A stretch of 64,000 nucleotides of DNA from Neisseriaceae bacterium (GTDB lineage Bacteria; Pseudomonadota; Gammaproteobacteria; Burkholderiales; Neisseriaceae): assembly GCA_017458185.1 (NCBI GenBank), contig JAFTFY010000002.1, positions 62,001-126,000 on the forward strand, given 5' to 3'. The notes beneath the pieces were generated by a model that saw only the letters and a list, made by a program, of their open reading frames with translations, did not search any database and was not told the DNA's origin. Position numbers and translations under genes: made by a program. Positions 35,184 to 45,091 of this stretch are shown in pieces. The stretch's first letter is position 1, and every line of letters begins with the position of its first letter.

Positions 35184-38036
35184 TCACTGCCCTAAATGTT
35201 TTTTCAAATAAACTCCCGTCTGGCTTTTTTTATTTTTGGCAATTTCTTCTGGAGAGCCCGTTGCGACTATTTCGCCGCCGTTGTCGCCGCCTTCTGGACC
35301 TAAATCGATAATGTAATCGGCGGTTTTGATGACATCTAAATTGTGTTCGATAATCACAATGGTGTTGCCTTTGCCTTGTAAGCGTTTGATTACTTTTAAC
35401 AAAATATCAATATCGGCAAAGTGTAAGCCTGTTGTGGGTTCGTCCAAAATGTATAGCGTTTTGCCTGTGTCGCGTTTGGAAAGTTCCAACGCCAACTTCA
35501 CCCTTTGGGCTTCGCCGCCTGATAGTGTGGTTGATGACTGCCCCAAACGCACATAGCCCAAGCCCACATCAAACAGCGTTTGCAGTTTGCGTTGTAAGGT
35601 TGGCACATTCGCAAAAAATTCGAGTGCGTCTTCCACCGTCATATCTAAAACTTCGGCAATGTTTTTGCCTTTGTACTGCACTTCCAAAGTTTCACGGTTG
35701 TAGCGTTTGCCACCGCACACTTCGCACGGCACGAATACATCAGGCAAAAAGTGCATCGCTACTTGAATTACGCCGTCTCCTTGACAGGCTTCGCAGCGTC
35801 CGCCACGCACATTGAACGAAAAGCGTCCGCTGGTGTAACCCCTTTCTCGTGCAAGTGGCACGCCTGCGAAGAGTTCTCGAATCGGCGTAAAAACGCCTGT
35901 ATAAGTGGCAGGGTTGGAACGCGGCGTTCTGCCTATGGGCGATTGATTGACATCAATCACTTTATCCAAGTGTTCCAAGCCGAAAATGTCGTCATAAGGG
36001 GCAGGTTCGGTGTTCGCTCGATTGAGTTCTCGGTTGGCGATATTCGCCAGCGTTTCGTTAATCAGCGTGGATTTACCGCTGCCTGAAACGCCTGTAACGC
36101 AAGAAATCACGCCCAATGGCAGTTGAAGTGTGATATTTTTTAAGTTATTGCCCCTTGCCCCTGTGATTGTCAGCATTTTGTCAGGGTCGATTTTATGGCG
36201 TTTATCAGGCACGGCGATTTTTTTGCGACCGCTTAAATAGTCGCCTGTGGGCGAATTTTCGCACGCTATAATTTCGGCAGGCGTGCCTGAAACCACCACT
36301 TCGCCGCCGTGTTCTCCTGCCGCTGGTCCCATATCCACCACAAAATCCGCTGCTCGGATTGCGTCTTCATCGTGTTCGACCACAATCACCGTGTTGCCCA
36401 AGTCGCGTAAATGTTTCAGGGTGCCTAATAATCTATCGTTGTCTCGCTGGTGTAAGCCGATTGACGGCTCGTCCAAAACATACATCACACCTGTTAAACC
36501 GCTACCGATTTGGCTTGCCAAGCGAATGCGTTGCGATTCGCCACCTGACAAGGTTTCCGCCGAACGAGAAAGCGTTAAATAATTCAAACCCACATCAATT
36601 AAGAATTTCAGGCGATCACGAATTTCTTTCAACACTTTTTCGGCGATTTTCGCACGGTTGCCGTCTAATTGAATATTATTAAAAAAATCAAGTGTTTGCG
36701 ATAAAGGCATCGCGTTAATTTCATGCAAAAACGCACCGCCCACTTGCACAAAACGGGCTTCTTTACGCAATCTTGCCCCATGACATTCAGGGCAAGAGCG
36801 ATGAGCCAAAGCCATTGCCAACTCTTCTTTAACGGCGACAGAATCGGTTTCACGATAACGGCGTTCCCAGTTGGGAATAATGCCCTCAAAAGCGTGCGAG
36901 CGTTTGAACGACTTGCCATTTTCGCCTAAATATGAAAATTCAATCGCTTCTTTTTTCGAGCCGAATAAAATGACATCACGCACTTTTTCAGGCAGCCGAT
37001 CAAAGGGCGTATCCACCGCAAAATCATAATGTTTGGCTAACGATTGAATCATCTGAAAATAAAACAAATTGCGTTTGTCCCAACCCTTAATCGCCCCTGC
37101 CGCCAGCGACAATTCAGGGTGCAGCACCACCCGTTCAGGGTCGAAAAATTCCACTGCCCCCAAACCATCGCACGCAGGGCAAGAACCCATCGGATTATTA
37201 AACGAAAACAATCGTGGTTCTAATTCTGGCAGGCTGAACGCACAGTGCGGACAAGAAAACTTCGCCGAAAACAGCATTTCTTCGCCTGTTTCCATATTCA
37301 CTGCCACCGCCTTATCATTGCCAAAACGCAGCGCGGTTTCAAAACTTTCTGCCAAGCGTTGTTTGTTGTCAAGAGTAACTTTCAGGCGGTCAATCACCAC
37401 TTCAATCGTGTGTTTAATGTTTTTTTCTAATTTAGGAACGCTGTCTAATTCAATAATTTCACCGTCCAAACGCACACGCACAAAGCCTTGCGTTTGCAGG
37501 TCGGCAAAAAAATCGACAAACTCACCTTTGCGTTCTTTCACCGCAGGGGCAAGAATCATCACCCGTGTGTTTTCAGGCAGCCTGAAAACTTCATCAACCA
37601 TTTGCGACACCGTTTGCGATGACAATTCTTCCCCATGTTCAGGACAAATCGGCGTGCCAACCCGTGCAAACAACAGCCGCAAATAATCGTGAATTTCGGT
37701 TACCGTGCCAACCGTTGAACGCGGATTGTGTCCAGCGGATTTCTGCTCAATCGCAATCGCAGGCGACAAGCCTGTAATCAAATCCACATCAGGCTTATCC
37801 ATCATCTGCAAAAACTGGCGAGCATAAGCGGAAAGACTTTCCACATAACGCCGCTGTCCTTCGGCATATAGCGTATCAAACGCAAGCGAAGACTTACCGC
37901 TGCCTGAAAGCCCAGTAATCACCACTAACTTTCGGCGTGGAATGTCCAAATCAATATTCTTCAAATTATGCGTTCTCGCACCACGAATACAAATGGTGTG
38001 AATATCTTTTGCGTCCCCAAGTTTTGCTTTTGCCAT
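35184..38036 (-). CDS. uvrA: Excinuclease ABC subunit A
   Basis: This is a 950-residue DNA damage sensor of nucleotide excision repair. It has two ABC ATPase modules: Walker [10 protein letters not shown] near residue 35 and GVSGSGKST near 640, and signatures [12 protein letters not shown] and [12 protein letters not shown]. Zinc-finger CxxC pairs are present (CPHC...CPAC and CEAC...CEVC). The frame is open for 48 codons upstream through a DUS, but ATG 38036 ([20 protein letters not shown]) is the normal start. A DUS codes for FRLPENTR in the N-terminal part. It ends directly at the composite repeat. Confidence 0.97.
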   Translation of the reverse strand: MAKAKLGDAKDIHTICIRGARTHNLKNIDLDIPRRKLVVITGLSGSGKSSLAFDTLYAEGQRRYVESLSAYARQFLQMMDKPDVDLITGLSPAIAIEQKSAGHNPRSTVGTVTEIHDYLRLLFARVGTPICPEHGEELSSQTVSQMVDEVFRLPENTRVMILAPAVKERKGEFVDFFADLQTQGFVRVRLDGEIIELDSVPKLEKNIKHTIEVVIDRLKVTLDNKQRLAESFETALRFGNDKAVAVNMETGEEMLFSAKFSCPHCAFSLPELEPRLFSFNNPMGSCPACDGLGAVEFFDPERVVLHPELSLAAGAIKGWDKRNLFYFQMIQSLAKHYDFAVDTPFDRLPEKVRDVILFGSKKEAIEFSYLGENGKSFKRSHAFEGIIPNWERRYRETDSVAVKEELAMALAHRSCPECHGARLRKEARFVQVGGAFLHEINAMPLSQTLDFFNNIQLDGNRAKIAEKVLKEIRDRLKFLIDVGLNYLTLSRSAETLSGGESQRIRLASQIGSGLTGVMYVLDEPSIGLHQRDNDRLLGTLKHLRDLGNTVIVVEHDEDAIRAADFVVDMGPAAGEHGGEVVVSGTPAEIIACENSPTGDYLSGRKKIAVPDKRHKIDPDKMLTITGARGNNLKNITLQLPLGVISCVTGVSGSGKSTLINETLANIANRELNRANTEPAPYDDIFGLEHLDKVIDVNQSPIGRTPRSNPATYTGVFTPIRELFAGVPLARERGYTSGRFSFNVRGGRCEACQGDGVIQVAMHFLPDVFVPCEVCGGKRYNRETLEVQYKGKNIAEVLDMTVEDALEFFANVPTLQRKLQTLFDVGLGYVRLGQSSTTLSGGEAQRVKLALELSKRDTGKTLYILDEPTTGLHFADIDILLKVIKRLQGKGNTIVIIEHNLDVIKTADYIIDLGPEGGDNGGEIVATGSPEEIAKNKKSQTGVYLKKHLGQ

Positions 38037-38167
38037 AATATTTACTTTTTCAGGCAGCCTGAAAGTGAAAAAAAGAAAACCGACTATTGTATAACGAAAT
38101 GGATTTGAGAATAAGTGTAGATAATAAAAAACCGCCTTTTTAAAACGGTGAAAGTTCAAATATTTAA

Positions 38168-38312
38168 GAGACACCTGCAAAACTGGTTAGATATGGATAT
38201 GCACCAAGTCGTAGTAGCACAGAAATCAAAGACATAACAAATAGAAAAGCTACAATGTCAAGCGTAAGCTCAACGAAGAAATATGCCATATATACCTGTT
38301 TTGCAGGTCTTT
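38168..38312. mobile_element. 145-bp non-coding element with IS-like inverted ends
   Basis: The left end contains ACCTGCAAAACTGG and the right end, read inverted, ACCTGCAAAACAGG, flanked by TTAA-like bases. Similar GAGAC...GCAAAA termini are known from IS5-group elements. No transposase is encoded, so this is a MITE-like derivative or remnant. It lies between uvrA and the flavin monooxygenase. Confidence 0.55.
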
Positions 38313-38331
38313 TAAAAAAGAATTACCAAGA

Positions 38332-39360
38332 CTATTTCTTATTCACCAACGGTATCACCTGTTCGGCGATGCGTTCCAATTCTTCACGCACTGGGGCAGA
38401 TTGCACCAAAACCACGCCCAAGCCTGCGTCTTGGTATTCTTGCAAGCGTTCGGCGACTTGTTCTGGCGTGCCAACCAAATTGGAACGCAAACCACGATTG
38501 GTAACCGAATAATCCACTCTCGCCACTTCCACATCTAATGTTGAGTTGCCTGTGAAATTCTTGTGCGAATTTTCCCAGCGTTCGTAGTTTTGAATGGTGG
38601 TAATGCGTTCGTATTCTTTGCGTGCTTCTTTTTCGCTATCACGAATGATGATATACACCGCCATACCGAATACGCGGAAAGGGTCTAATCCCAAGCGTTC
38701 TTTGCGGGCTTTCATATCCGCAATTTTGACTTTGAGTTCGTCTATGGTATGACCGTGCATTAAATAACTGTCCGCAAAGCGAGCAATGGTTTCACGACCG
38801 ACTTCGCTTTCGCCACCTGCATAAACCGTAGGTTCTCGCACAGGTTTGGGCGAAAGGAAACTGTCTTCATAATTAAAATATTTGCCGTGATGCGTAAAAG
38901 GCGTTTCTCGCCATAAGCCACGCATTGCGGTGATGTATTCTTCTTCGTAACCGTAGCGGTCATCGTGATGAGCGAAGTTGATGCCATACTGGCGAGCCTC
39001 TTCCTGCCACCACGCCGAAACCAAGTTAATGGAAAAACGACCTTTTGCCATTTCTTGAATGGTGGCAATGCGTTTGGCGGTGGGGGCAAGTTGATGATAT
39101 TGCGGACGCAAAGCGGCTAAAATTTCCAATTTTTGCGTGGCGACTGCCAAGCCTGTGGCAACCGTCCAAGCGTCCAAAACTGGGGCTTCGTGTCCTTTAA
39201 TGTCGTTTAAGTTAAGTTCTGGCACAAGGGTGAGTTCATAACCTTTGTTTTCTAAACTCACCGCCAAATCACGCACATATTCCCATTCGCAAGGTGTTGG
39301 GTCATCATCAACATTGCGTAACCAAGAACCCCATACGGGCGACCAATATCCGAATTTCAT
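38332..39360 (-). CDS. LLM-class FMN-dependent monooxygenase (SsuD/SfnG-like)
   Basis: This is a 342-residue luciferase-like enzyme using FMNH2 and O2. The start ATG 39360 (MKFGYWSPVWGSWLR) has GGAG upstream, better than the TTG two codons earlier. Typical blocks: ATQKLEILAALRP, GRFSINLVSAWW, HDDRYGYEEEYI and VYAGGESEVGRE. Relatives cleave C-S bonds of alkanesulfonates or dialkyl sulfones during sulfur starvation. The exact substrate is not deducible. It lies downstream of the ATP-grasp gene on the same strand with a 307-base repeat-filled gap; the FMN reductase at 42.5 kb could supply its FMNH2. Confidence 0.85.
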   Translation of the reverse strand: MKFGYWSPVWGSWLRNVDDDPTPCEWEYVRDLAVSLENKGYELTLVPELNLNDIKGHEAPVLDAWTVATGLAVATQKLEILAALRPQYHQLAPTAKRIATIQEMAKGRFSINLVSAWWQEEARQYGINFAHHDDRYGYEEEYITAMRGLWRETPFTHHGKYFNYEDSFLSPKPVREPTVYAGGESEVGRETIARFADSYLMHGHTIDELKVKIADMKARKERLGLDPFRVFGMAVYIIIRDSEKEARKEYERITTIQNYERWENSHKNFTGNSTLDVEVARVDYSVTNRGLRSNLVGTPEQVAERLQEYQDAGLGVVLVQSAPVREELERIAEQVIPLVNKK

Positions 39361-39667
39361 AATCAATTACTCCGTGTTGTTTGAAAAAATTTGTTACTAC
39401 CGTGTTTTCAGGCAGCCTGAAAAAAGTCACTGTCATTGCGAGATTTTTTCGTTAGAAAAAATCGTGGCTATCTCCTTAATTCGGAGAACGACAATACAGA
39501 ATATCTTTCAGGCAGCCTGAAAACTTTTTGCTTTTGCCGTCCGCCGTAGGGTGGGTTTTGGCTGCTGCCTGCCGCTGTTTCAACCCACCGCAATGCCGAC
39601 AGGCGTTAATTACATTGTTATGCAAACCCTGCGGTTTGCTTGGTGGATTGGAAATCCACCCTACCAT
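39361..39667. repeat. Repeat-filled gap: half TCATTGCGAG element plus GTAGGGTGGG-type element
   Basis: A DUS (39405) is followed by a left half of a TCATTGCGAG element with slot hairpin ATTTTTTC-GTTA-GAAAAAAT (39430-39478), another DUS (39508), and an element from GTAGGGTGGGTT (39546) to ATCCACCCTAC (39664). That element contains the hairpin CAAACC-CTGC-GGTTTG. No gene is supported. Confidence 0.7.
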
Positions 39668-40645
39668 CTATAATTCACTCAAAAACGCGACAATCCTATC
39701 TGCCGCCGCTTGTGGGGCTTGTTTTTCCACCGCAGCGTTATAGTTGGTGTTGGTGTTGATGTCGTAAATCACCGTTTCGCCGTTTGCCGTTTCAATAAAT
39801 TCCACGCCTGCCACTTCAATTTTGTATTGGGCTAAAAAATCTTCTAATTGCCGCACCAATGGCGTATCGGCGGTGATTTCGGCACGATACGAAAACGCTC
39901 CGTTTTTCGCACCGTTAATATCGCACGCACCACCTGCGAGTTCTGGCAGACTGTTTTGACGGTCAATTTCGCAAGCGTCCGCAGGACAGAGTTGAAAACT
40001 GCCAGCAGAAGTATCCACACGCACAGCATAATGAAACTTGCCGCCGATAAATTCCAAGCGAGTGATAAACGGCTCTTGGGAACGCAAATATTCTTGCACC
40101 AGCGTAATGCCGTCTGTGGGTTCTTCAAAATCTACGCTATTGACATAGCGTTCAAAATCGGCAAAATCATCAAAACGGCGAACCCCCAAGCCTTTACCGC
40201 CTTGATTGTGCTTGACGATAAATGGTGTCGTGTATTTTTTAGCGACTTCAATCAGTTGTCGTTCGCCAAAAACAGCACTTGTTTCAGGTACCCTGAAACC
40301 GTGTTTTTTTAACGCCAAATATTGACGCACTTTGCTGACTTCAAATTCCAATACGGCTGAACCATTGACGACACGCCGTCCGTAGCGTTCTAACCACGCC
40401 AAAACCGCTCTGGCATATTCTTTGGCGTGCGTTGCATTGCGTGTGTGCGATGAAGCCGATATGCGAGACCAAAACACACCTTGCGGTGGCTCTGCATCTA
40501 AATCAAGAAAATGTCCTGCATCGTCATGGAAAATCCATTCTTGAAAGGAAACACCTGCTTTTTGAAACGCCGCCGCAAATGGCGGTATCCATTCAGGATT
40601 GTCGTGCAGAATAAATACTTTTGCATTATTTGGCATCGTCATCAT
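39668..40645 (-). CDS. ATP-grasp ligase, RimK-like
   Basis: This is a 325-residue enzyme with an ATP-grasp fold. KYTTPFIVKHNQGGKGLGVRRF (about residues 140-161) is the ATP-binding lysine and glycine loop. LVQEYLRSQEPFITRLEF follows, and VAGVEFIETANGETVIYDINTNTNYN (about 283-308) supplies the Mg-binding Glu, Asp and Asn. Such enzymes form amide or ester bonds between a carboxylate and an amine, thiol or hydroxyl; RimK-like members act on proteins or peptides. Its start (tandem ATGs, AAAGGATATAG upstream) lies inside the 3-prime end of a 35-codon ORF, so it is translationally coupled to that peptide. The substrate is unknown; the coupled peptide is the obvious candidate. Confidence 0.8.
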   Translation of the reverse strand: MMTMPNNAKVFILHDNPEWIPPFAAAFQKAGVSFQEWIFHDDAGHFLDLDAEPPQGVFWSRISASSHTRNATHAKEYARAVLAWLERYGRRVVNGSAVLEFEVSKVRQYLALKKHGFRVPETSAVFGERQLIEVAKKYTTPFIVKHNQGGKGLGVRRFDDFADFERYVNSVDFEEPTDGITLVQEYLRSQEPFITRLEFIGGKFHYAVRVDTSAGSFQLCPADACEIDRQNSLPELAGGACDINGAKNGAFSYRAEITADTPLVRQLEDFLAQYKIEVAGVEFIETANGETVIYDINTNTNYNAAVEKQAPQAAADRIVAFLSEL

Positions 40646-40733
40646 CTATATCCTTTATAGTTTGAACATAATCGGCAAAGAGAATCCAGCCGAAATATTC
40701 ATCACCGAAAAATAAATTATCGAAAAATTTCAT
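40626..40733 (-). CDS. 35-residue ORF coupled to the ATP-grasp ligase (possible peptide substrate)
   Basis: The ORF starts at 40733 with a strong ribosome-binding site (TAGGAAGAAAAAAATG) and overlaps the ligase start by 20 bases. The product begins MKFFDNLFFGDEYFGW, is rich in Phe/Tyr/Trp and Asp, and ends in IKDIDDDDAK. It has no signal peptide and no close family that I can name. A short, aromatic, acidic peptide coupled to an ATP-grasp enzyme fits a substrate peptide, like those of graspetides, whose Asp/Glu side chains are linked by ATP-grasp ligases. It could instead be a small subunit or a translational leader. Coding is supported by the RBS, the overlap and a clean frame; homologues are needed for proof. 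Confidence 0.6.
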   Translation of the reverse strand: MKFFDNLFFGDEYFGWILFADYVQTIKDIDDDDAK

Positions 40734-40843
40734 TTTTTTCTTCCTATAAAAAGTGGTTTTCAGGCTGCCTGAAAGTGGTTAATAAACAGGAAAGGTAAAT
40801 AGCAGTGCCTTTCAGGCTGCCTGAAACCAAATGGAACGCAAAT

Positions 40844-42265
40844 CTACGCTCGTTTTCTCCCTGTATTGGTATAGTCATCAACCGACCACAACTCGCCGCC
40901 TTTGCGGTATTTCGCCGCACGGTGGTTTTCAGGCAGCCTGTCGCCTTTACCGAATAATTTATGGCGTAACGAACCTTCGGCGTATTCGGTTTGATAACGC
41001 CCACGCTTTTGCAATTCAGGGACGACAAATTCAACCACATCGGCGTGTGTGCCAGGTGTTGTGGCGTAACCCAAATTGATTGCGTCTGCACCAGAGTAAT
41101 CAATCAATTCTTCAATTTGGTCGGAAGCCGTTTTTGCACCGCCCACAATCTTGATGCCTTGACAGCCAATGCCTGATAGTTTGATTAAATCTCGTAGCGT
41201 CCAAACTCTGCCGTCTTCGGTGGTGCTGTTGGATAAGGCTTCCACTTGGGCGCGAATCGCATTGGACTGGATTTTATTCAGCGGTGCGTCCAAATCGTAT
41301 TGGGATAAATCCGTGCCTAACCAGCCTGAATTGATAACTAACGAACCTTCTTCGGAGGCGTATGACAACAAATCTTTATATTTTGCTTCTGCCAAAGCGT
41401 CCGTTTGATCGGTAATCACGGTGGCTAAAATATAAATTTTTGCGTCATCTGGCTGTCGTCCTGCACGAATCAAGGCTTCACGCACATTTTTAACCGCCGT
41501 TTTCGCATATTCTTTGGTGGGCGGGGCGATGAAAATCGCTTCGGCATTTTCCGCCGCAAACTTCATACCACGCGTAGAATTGCCTGCCTGAAACAATACA
41601 GGCGTGCGTTGAATGGACGGTTCGCAAATGTGAATGCCCTCCACATCGTAGTATTTGCCGTGATGAATAATATGATGAATCTTCGCAGGGTCGGCAAACT
41701 GCCCTGTTTCACGGTTTAAGATCACCGCATCATCTTCCCAAGAGCCTTCCAACAAGCGATACAACACTTCCAAATACTCGTCCGCTTGGTCGTAGCGTTC
41801 GTCATGCGGTGCTTCAACCGAACCCATAGAACGATTGGCAGACGGCAAATAGCCCGTAACAATATTCCAGCCGACACGCCCTTTGGTTAAATGGTCAAGC
41901 GTAGAAAGACGGCGTGCGAACGGAAATGGGTGTTCAAACGGCACGCCTGCGGTAATGCCAAAACCAAGATTTTTAGTAACCGCCGCCCCAATCGCTGCCA
42001 ACTGCACAGGGTCATTGACAGGCGTTTGCAAAGCCGTGCGTAACGCCGCTTCGTCCGAACCTTTGTATAAGTCATAAACGCCAATCACATCGGCAATAAA
42101 AATCGCATCAAATAAGCCTTTTTCGGCAATTTGAGAGAGATTTTGCCAATATTCAATGTCTTTATAACGCAAAGCCCAGTCGCCAGGATAACGCCACAAA
42201 CCAGGCGATAAATGCGAAATGCAGTTCATCTCGAACGCATTAAAGTGAATGATTTTTTTACTCAT
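40844..42265 (-). CDS. NtaA/SnaA/DszA-family FMN-dependent monooxygenase
   Basis: This is a 473-residue LLM-class enzyme of the group that includes nitrilotriacetate monooxygenase and dibenzothiophene sulfone monooxygenase. Blocks: HFNAFEMNCISHLSPGLWR, FIADVIGVYDLYKG, EHPFPFARRLSTLDHLTKGRVGWNIVTG, and QAGNSTRGMKFAAENAEAIF. It needs a separate FMN reductase. ATG 42265 has AAAGG at good distance; the TTG two codons earlier is weaker. A DUS near the end codes for DRLPENHR. It heads the minus-strand set monooxygenase - peptide - ATP-grasp, with two DUS in the 110-base gap before the peptide ORF. Confidence 0.87.
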   Translation of the reverse strand: MSKKIIHFNAFEMNCISHLSPGLWRYPGDWALRYKDIEYWQNLSQIAEKGLFDAIFIADVIGVYDLYKGSDEAALRTALQTPVNDPVQLAAIGAAVTKNLGFGITAGVPFEHPFPFARRLSTLDHLTKGRVGWNIVTGYLPSANRSMGSVEAPHDERYDQADEYLEVLYRLLEGSWEDDAVILNRETGQFADPAKIHHIIHHGKYYDVEGIHICEPSIQRTPVLFQAGNSTRGMKFAAENAEAIFIAPPTKEYAKTAVKNVREALIRAGRQPDDAKIYILATVITDQTDALAEAKYKDLLSYASEEGSLVINSGWLGTDLSQYDLDAPLNKIQSNAIRAQVEALSNSTTEDGRVWTLRDLIKLSGIGCQGIKIVGGAKTASDQIEELIDYSGADAINLGYATTPGTHADVVEFVVPELQKRGRYQTEYAEGSLRHKLFGKGDRLPENHRAAKYRKGGELWSVDDYTNTGRKRA

Positions 42266-42495
42266 CGTCAAAACCTTTCGTTATCAAATAATCTTGATGA
42301 CATAATAGACTTTTTATTAAAAAACACAAAGATTGATAAGTTTTATTGATAGAATAAAAAGTTATATTGTGATGAAATGAAAGGTTTCAGGCTGCCTGAA
42401 ACTTTTATTTATATTCTTATAATTAAAAAATATGAACACACATAATCTATTTTATTAAACTATCATCATACAAACACATATAAGGATTTTTAATT

Positions 42496-43080
42496 ATGGC
42501 AAACATATTGTTAATCAACGGTTCAACCCATAAAAATGGTTTTAATAGCCAACTATTGCAACACATTAAAACTATTTTTAACGAATTAAATCAAGAAGTT
42601 AAAGAATTGGAATGGCAAAACATACCGATTTTTAGTCAAGATAACGATTATCCGCCGCCGCCGTCTGTGGAGCGAGTTCGCCGCGATATTATTGCATCAG
42701 ACGCTTTATTTTTCATCACCCCAGAATACAACGGCTTTTCACCAGGTGGCTTGAAAAACTTAATCGACTGGCTTTCTCGTTCGATTAATCCTAAAAACAG
42801 TCGTGGTGAATCGTTTATTCACAATCGCATAACCGCCGTAACTTCGGCAGCCGCAGGCGGAGGTGTTGCGGTGCGTCATACTATGGAACAACTTTTAACA
42901 TTTATCCGCACCCAAGTGGTGAATGAACACTCCTGCGGCGTAACGATTAAAGAACAAGATTGGGCAAATGGCACACTCACCATTACCGATGACGAAAAAA
43001 TAGGATTACAACGCTTCGTACAGTCGTTTTTAAATGCAGTTAAAGCCAAAGAAGCCGAACGATTTAATCCTATGCTGTAA
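42496..43080 (+). CDS. NADPH-dependent FMN reductase
   Basis: This is a 194-residue flavodoxin-fold reductase. The FMN-binding N-terminus ILLINGSTHKNGFNSQ and the hallmark PEYNGFSPGGLKNLIDWLSR (about residues 79-98) are clear. Enzymes of this type (SsuE, MsuE) feed reduced FMN to LLM monooxygenases. It is divergent from the monooxygenase at 42265, and the 230-base AT-rich intergenic region should hold both promoters, so co-regulation is likely. The RBS is TAAGGATTTTTAATT. A Correia-like element follows its stop. Confidence 0.9.
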   Translation: MANILLINGSTHKNGFNSQLLQHIKTIFNELNQEVKELEWQNIPIFSQDNDYPPPPSVERVRRDIIASDALFFITPEYNGFSPGGLKNLIDWLSRSINPKNSRGESFIHNRITAVTSAAAGGGVAVRHTMEQLLTFIRTQVVNEHSCGVTIKEQDWANGTLTITDDEKIGLQRFVQSFLNAVKAKEAERFNPML

Positions 43081-43110
43081 ATTTCAGGTAGCCTTGATAG
43101 ATAGATTTCT

Positions 43111-43216
43111 TATAATTGATTCAAAGCACAAACTATCAAGGCACTGAAACCGCAGGCAATAAATAACACAGCAAGGTGAATTAACACTGATGGATTTTGC
43201 TATCAATCGACCTATA
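43111..43216. mobile_element. Correia-like element, 106 bp
   Basis: The left end TATAATTGATTCAAAG and the right end, read inverted, TATAGGTCGATTGATA enclose blocks ACCGCAGGCAATAAATAACA and GCAAGGTGAATTAAC. These follow the order of the short Neisseria Correia element. It is degenerate and has no gene. Confidence 0.6.
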
Positions 43217-43325
43217 TGTTGCAAAAATTGGCAAAATTTCATTTTTATCTGCGAAACATTAGGCATATCTAAGAAGAGTAGTGTATGCTAAAAATATCAA
43301 CAACAACAAATCAAGAGAAAATGCG

Positions 43326-43910
43326 ATGTTTCAAAAAATTAAAAATAGTGAAAAACTCAAAAATTTCACCAAACAAGCAACCGCCGCTTACAACAAGGCG
43401 AAAAATACCGAAATTCATTTAGGTCGCAAAAAAGAAGTGCAACCTGTCATTAAATACACAGAAGCACCGACACTGCAAAATTGCGAAAATGCCGATATTA
43501 TCAATTTGTTGTGTTTGTTTGCGTTCAAATATCAACACCGCTGGACAAACGCCAAAAAGCACATTATCGAGCAATATTGCGAAACGGTTGATGACAACAA
43601 TTATTTCACGCAGTTGCATTTGGCAGAAGAACAAGGCTATGCCCTGTTTAACGCACAACACGCCACACAACTGTTTTCGCAAATACGCATTAGCCACACA
43701 GCCACTTCGTTTGACCATTGGGCTGAATTTCAGCAAAAATTGCTGACCGATATTCTGCACCTATTGGCACTATCGGGTTGCAACGCCGAAGAAGTGTTGC
43801 GAGAAAGCATGCAACTGTCTGGCGAATGGTGTGTCGGCAAAGATGTGTGCCAAATGGCGTACAATCAACAACAAACCGCTCAAAATAATAATGAAAAACC
43901 GTATGAATAG
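43326..43910 (+). CDS. Hypothetical soluble protein
   Basis: This is a 194-residue protein that I do not recognise. The frame opens at 43281, but ATG 43326 (MFQKIKNSEKLKNFTKQATAAYNKAK) is the more natural start, with AAGAGA upstream. There is a basic N-terminal helix, then a helical body with several Cys and His residues, a DIINLLCLFAFKYQHRW block, and a Gln/Asn-rich C-terminal tail. There is no signal peptide or membrane helix. The promoter would lie inside or beside the Correia-like element; elements of this family can supply promoters in Neisseria. It is followed by a 28-bp inverted repeat element. Confidence 0.6.
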   Translation: MFQKIKNSEKLKNFTKQATAAYNKAKNTEIHLGRKKEVQPVIKYTEAPTLQNCENADIINLLCLFAFKYQHRWTNAKKHIIEQYCETVDDNNYFTQLHLAEEQGYALFNAQHATQLFSQIRISHTATSFDHWAEFQQKLLTDILHLLALSGCNAEEVLRESMQLSGEWCVGKDVCQMAYNQQQTAQNNNEKPYE

Positions 43911-43919
43911 TGAGCAGTC

Positions 43920-44056
43920 GTAGGGTGGGCTTCCCAGCCCACCAAACGCCCCGATAGGGGCGATGTAAAATAATTATTAGAAAATTTTTCAGCCAGCCTG
44001 AAACGATTTACAGACAAGCCTGCGGCTTGTTTGGTGGGCTGGGAAGCCCACCCTAC
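43920..44056. mobile_element. 137-bp element with 28-bp perfect inverted repeats
   Basis: The left arm 43920-43947 (GTAGGGTGGGCTTCCC...) and the right arm 44029-44056 (...GGAAGCCCACCCTAC) are perfect reverse complements. Inside are CGCCCC-GATA-GGGGCG and ACAAGCC-TGC-GGCTTGT hairpins and a degenerate DUS. It is non-coding. ACTGCTCAC-type repeats touch both sides. Confidence 0.85.
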
Positions 44057-44096
44057 TGCGGCTCACTACTCACCGCTCACTGTAAAACCGTGCTAA

Positions 44097-45014
<918 letters not shown>

Positions 45015-45032
45015 AACTGATACTTGATACGC

Positions 45033-45066
45033 AAAAACGGAAGTTATTGAAACTTCCGTTTTTTTC
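45033..45066 (+). terminator. Terminator after argB
   Basis: AAAACGGAAGT-TATTGAA-ACTTCCGTTTT followed by T residues and a DUS. It may also serve recR on the other strand. Confidence 0.9.
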
Positions 45067-45091
45067 AGGCTGCCTGAAAACGCTAAACGAC

